NCBI RefSeq assembly: GCF_947179165.1
Contig: NC_077245.1
Coordinates: 16,400,740 to 16,464,739, forward strand
Reading direction: 5' to 3'
DNA from: Solanum dulcamara
Taxonomy: Eukaryota; Streptophyta; Magnoliopsida; Solanales; Solanaceae
DNA: 64,000 nt
In this document: positions 59,481 to 64,000 of the stretch, in pieces
How the letters are laid out: each line of letters starts with the position of its first letter
Numbering within the stretch: position 1 is the first letter of the stretch
Notes under the pieces: model-generated
Seen by the model: only the letters and a program-made list of their open reading frames with translations
What the model was told of the DNA's origin: nothing
Databases searched by the model: none
Position numbers and translations under genes: made by a program

Positions 59481-62400
59481 GTTAAAGCTCTTGATATGGG
59501 TAAAATTTGAAAATGAATCAGATAATGAGGATATTACCTTTATCTTGTAGATAGAATTAAATTAGAAATAAGCGGGACTTAAAGAGGGTTTAGGATTTGC
59601 AAGATGAAAGGGAAATAAAGAGGAGAGTTGGGGGTAAGCAGAAAAATATAAATGAATTAGAATTTAGGAAATAGTTGTGAGGGATAAATAATTAGTGAAG
59701 GTAGGAGTGTAAGTCATCTAGTTAAATAGAATGAATGAAGAAGTTAAGATGATCAAATGGAGTGTGCAACCTCACGAGTAACTCACTAAGAAAGAGTAAA
59801 AACAAACACACACGTGCTCAACACAACACATAAGACTTGGTATGTCAAATTGTGTGACTTGATTTTGGGGGAAGTTAAATGGCATGACTTGAATAGGATT
59901 TGGACAGATTAAAATTAGGGATAGTTCTATATTGTGGGTTTGGGGGTTGTCAAATGACGACTTGAATTAAATTTGGACAGATCTATATAATGAATTTGGG
60001 AGTAGCACCATTTTATTTCAATTATTATACCATTATTTTAATATTTTTTTATTGCTAATGAATTGACACGACATAAATGAGTAATGATACACGTTACTAA
60101 AATTAGAAAAAAACATATTTTTTAATTAAATAAATATATTATTGCATCTATTATAATCTATTATTTATTATTTTTGTAAATAATTTTTCATCTTATCGTG
60201 ACAGACACGCACATCGCACGTACTCTAAACTAGTAATAATAAAAATAAGAACCCTAAGCATTATAAATGAACAGACCGATACACTAAGGCTCCCATTACG
60301 TGTAGGATTGGAATTGATTATAAAGAATTGTAAATGGTACGTTAAAGCTCTTGATATGTGTGAAATTTTGAAATGAATCGGATAATAAGGATATTACCTT
60401 TATCTCATAGATAGAATAAAATTAGAAATAATCGATACTTGAAGAAGGTTGTTAGGATTTGCAAGATGAAAAAGAAAGAGGAGAGTTGGGGTGAGCAGAA
60501 AAATATAGATGAATTAGAGTTTAAAAAATAGGTTTGCAAGATGAAAGGGAAAGAAAGAGGAGAGTTGTGGGTGAGAAGAAAAATATAAATGAATTAGAGT
60601 TTAGAAAATTGTTGTGAGGGTTAAATAATTAGTGAAGGGGAGGAGTGTGGGTCATATAGTTAAATAGAATGAACGGCGAAGCTTATGAGGATCAAATGGA
60701 GTATGCAACCTCACGAGTAACTCACAAAGAAAGAGTAAAAACAAACACACACGTGCTCAACACAACAAATAAGACTTGGTGTGTTAAATTGTGTTACTTG
60801 ATTTTGGGGGGTGTTAAATAGTATGACTTGAATTGGATTTGGATGAATTAAAATTAGGGACAGATCCATATAGTGGATTTGGGGGGGGGGGAGGTCTCAA
60901 ATGGCGACTTGAATTAAATTTGGATGGATCTATATAATGAATTTGAGAGTAGCACCATTTTACTTTAATTATTATACCATTATTTTAATACTATTTTAGT
61001 GCTAATTAGTTGGCACGACATACACGTGTAATAATACACGTATACTAAAATTAGAAAAACACAATTTTCAGTTAAATGAATATATTATTGCATCTATTAT
61101 AATTTATTCTTTATTATTTTTGTATGTAATTTTTAATATTATAGTGACAAACATGTGCATTTCTTGTACTCTAAACTAGTAATAATAAAAATAAGAACCC
61201 TAAGCATTATAAATGAACAGACCGGTGCACTAAGACTTCCGTTATGTGTAAGGTTGGAATTGATTATAAAAAATTGTAAATGGTGCGTTAAAGCTCTTGA
61301 TATGTGTGAAATTTTGAAAAGAATTGGATCATGAGGATATTACCTTTATCTTGTACATAAAATAAAATTAGAAATAATCGGGACTTGAATAAGGTTGTTA
61401 GGATTTGTATGATGAAAGAGAGAAAAAGAGGAGAGTTGGGGGCGAGCAAAAAAATATAAATGTATTAGAGTTTGGAAAATAATTGTGAGGGTTAAATAGT
61501 TAGTGAAGGGGAGGAATGTGGGTCATCTGGTTAAATAGAATGAACGATGAAGTGTAAGAAGATCAAATGGAGTGTGCAACCTCACGAGTAATACAAAACG
61601 AAATAGTAAAAGCAAAAACACTAGTTCCCAACACAACAAATAAGACTTGGTGTGACAAATTGTGTGACTTGATTTTGGTGGTGTTAACTGGCATGACTTG
61701 AATTGGATTTGAACGGATTAAATTTCGGGACATATCTATATCGTGGGTTTGGGGATGTCAAATGATGACTTGAATTAAATTTGGATGGATCTATATAATG
61801 AATTCGGGGTAGCACCATTTTATTTTAATTGTTATACCATTATTTTAATACTTTTTAATGCTAATTAATTGACACGACATACACGTGTAATGATACACGT
61901 GTACTAAAATTATAAAAACATTATTTAAATTATAATCTATTCTATATTATTTTTGTAAGTAATTTTTAATCTTATCATGACAGACACGTGCATCACACGT
62001 ACTCTAAACTAGTAATAATGAAAAATAAGAACCCTAAGCATTATAAATGAATAGACCGGTGCACTAAAGCTCCTATTATGTGTCGGATTGGAGTTGAGTT
62101 ATAAAGACTTGTAAATGGTGCGTTAAAGCTCTTGATATGTGTGAAATTTGGAAAATAATCGGATAATGGGGATATTACCTTTATCTCGTAGATAGAATAA
62201 AATTAGAAATAATTGGGACTTGAAGAAGGTTGTTAGGATTTGCAGGATGAAAGGGAAAGAAAGAGGAGAGTTGGGGGTGAGCAGAAAAATATAAATAAAT
62301 TAGAGTTTAGAAAATAGTTGTGAGGGTTAAATACTTAGTGAAGGGAAGGAGTGTAGGTCATCTAGTTAAATAGAATGAAAAACGAAGTTTAAGAGGATCA

Positions 62401-64000
62401 AATGGAGGGGGCAACCTCACGAGTAACTCATAAAGAAAGAGTAAAAATAAACACACACGCGCTCAACACAACAAATAAGACTTGGTGTGTCAAATTGTGT
62501 GAATTGATTTTGGGGGTGTTAAATGGCATTACTTGAATTGGATTTGGACGAATTAAAATTAGGGACAAATCTAGATAGTGGGTTTGGGGGTGTCAATTGG
62601 CGACTTGAATTAAATTTTCACGGATCTATATAATGAATTTGGGGGTAGCACCAATTTCTTTCAATTATTATACCATTATTTCTATACTATTTTAGTTCTA
62701 ATTAGTTGATATGACATACACGTGTAATAATACATGTATACTAAAATTAGAAAAACACATTTTCAGTTAAATGAATATATTATTGCGTCTATTATAATTT
62801 ATTCTTTATTATTTTTATATGTAATTTTTAATATTATCGTAAAATACACATGCATTGCACGTATTCTAAACTAGTAATAATGAAAATAAGAACCCTAAGC
62901 ATTATAAATGAACGGACCAGTGCACTAAGACTCCCTTTATATGTAGGATTGGAGTTGAGTTATAAAGACTTGTAAATAGTGCGTTAAAGCTCTTGATATG
63001 TGTGAAATTATGAAAAGAATCGGATCATGAGGATATTGCCTTTATCCCATACATAGAATAAAATTAGAAATTATCAGAACTTGAAAAAGGTTGTTAGGAT
63101 TTGCAGGATAAAAGGGAGAGAAATAGGAGAGTTAGGGGCGAGCAGAAAAATATCAATGAATTAGAGTTTGGAAAATAATTGTGAGGGTTAAATAATTAGT
63201 GAAGGGGAGGAAGGTGGATCGTCGGGTTAAATAGAATGAACGATGAAGTTTAAGAAGATCAAATGGAGTGTCCAACCTCAAGAGTAATGCACCAAAAAAG
63301 GGTAAAAATAAACACACAGTTCTCAACACAACAAATAAGACTTGGTATGTCAAATTGTGTGACTTGATTTTGGGGGGTGCTGAATGGCATGATTTGAATT
63401 AGATTTGGAAGGATTAAAATTAGGGATAGATCTATATAGTTGGCTTGGGGGTGTCAAATGACGATTTGAATTAAATTTTATCGGATCTATATAATGAATT
63501 TGAGGGTAGCACCATTTTCCATCAATTATTAAACCATTATTTTTATACTATTTTAGTGCTAGTTAATTGAGACGACATAAACGTGTAATAATGCACGTAT
63601 TCTAAAATTAGAAAAATACATTTTTAATTAAATAATTATATTGTTGCATCTATTATAATATATTCTTTATTATTTTTGTATGTAAATTTTAATATTATCA
63701 TAACACATACGTGCGTTTTGTTAAAGCTCTTGATATGTTTAAAATTTGGAAGAGAACCAGATCATTAGGATATTACCTTTATCTCGTACATAGAATAAAA
63801 TTAGAAATAATCGGGACTTGATGAAGGTTGTTAGGATTTGCATGATGGAAGGGAGAGAAAGAGGAGAGTTAGAGGCGAGCAGAAAAATATAAATGAATTA
63901 GAGTTTGGAAAATAATCGTGAGGGTTAAATACTTAGTGAAGGGGAGGAATATGGGCCATCTGGTTAAATAGAATGAACGACGATGTATAAGAAGATCAAA
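59481..64000 (+). repeat. Right part of the Helitron-terminus tandem array, running off the window
   Basis: Direct repeats of about 0.83-0.95 kb each contain gttaaagctcttgatatg at the start, aggagagttggggg, gtgcaacctcacgagtaac, acacgtgctcaacacaac and gacagatctatatagtgg. They end with cacgacatac...gtgcatcgcacgtactctaaaCTAGT. CTAG ends lie at 60233, 61179, 62012 and 62874, giving periods of 946, 833 and 862 bp. The 946-bp unit has an extra internal duplication of about 75 bp (about 60480-60600). A further unit is shortened near 63713, where the terminus is cut before the CTAG. No coding frame is present. Confidence 0.85.

Noticed and set aside
59481..64000. CRISPR-like or gene-array interpretation of the repeats
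   Set aside because: Units are 0.8-0.9 kb with no short repeat/spacer pattern and no coding frame. The host is a eukaryote.

Overview
This is a plant nuclear window, AT-rich and intron-rich. It carries repeats typical of Solanaceae: tRNA-derived SINEs with (TTG)n tails, an RTE-type LINE whose 3' tail resembles them, palindromic MITEs and Ty3/gypsy-like LTR elements. The proteins and repeats fit a Solanum-like species, but the species itself is inferred.

Region 1 (1-15 kb) holds two intact genes on the + strand. A PUR5 gene (phosphoribosylformylglycinamidine cyclo-ligase, purine synthesis, plastid-targeted) has eight coding exons between 2828 and 7068 and encodes 404 aa. A small secreted X8/CBM43 protein of the plasmodesmata callose-binding type has four exons between 8288 and 10566 and encodes 178 aa. 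Upstream of PUR5 lies a hAT-like terminus and a captured fragment of a YUCCA-type flavin monooxygenase. The introns and the spacer after 10.6 kb hold SINEs, MITEs and an old LINE relict.

Region 2 (15.9-27.5 kb, - strand) is a complete 17-exon UDP-sugar pyrophosphorylase gene (USP, 621 aa). Every splice phase closes. Its start codon lies about 100 bp from the 3' terminus of a Helitron, so the Helitron sits at the promoter or 5' UTR.

Region 3 (27.5-38.4 kb) is repeat-rich spacer: a decayed 5'-truncated RTE LINE, a second shorter copy of it, a 1.2-kb PIF/Harbinger-type element, further MITEs and a SINE-like element. I found no confident host gene there.

Region 4 (38.4-64 kb) is a tandem array of units of about 0.83-0.95 kb. 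Most units carry a Helitron-like 3' terminus (hairpin plus CTAG) and a fossil SINE segment. The array is interrupted by a 19.4-kb island of nested transposons: a gag-bearing LTR element without pol on the - strand (40100-46969), a truncated hAT element with a decayed transposase (46970-49676), and a second, inverted copy of the same LTR element (49677-59480). That second copy is split by a Ty3/gypsy retrotransposon (50804-57351) with a perfect 5-bp target duplication. The array resumes at 59481 and runs off the window.

The three host genes are unrelated housekeeping or cell-wall genes (purine nucleotides, UDP-sugars, callose at plasmodesmata), and nothing suggests a functional cluster. The novelty is in the mobile-DNA architecture: gene-fragment capture, a Helitron at a promoter, a SINE/LINE-tail trimer, a Helitron-terminus satellite, and an inverted pair of gag-only LTR elements.
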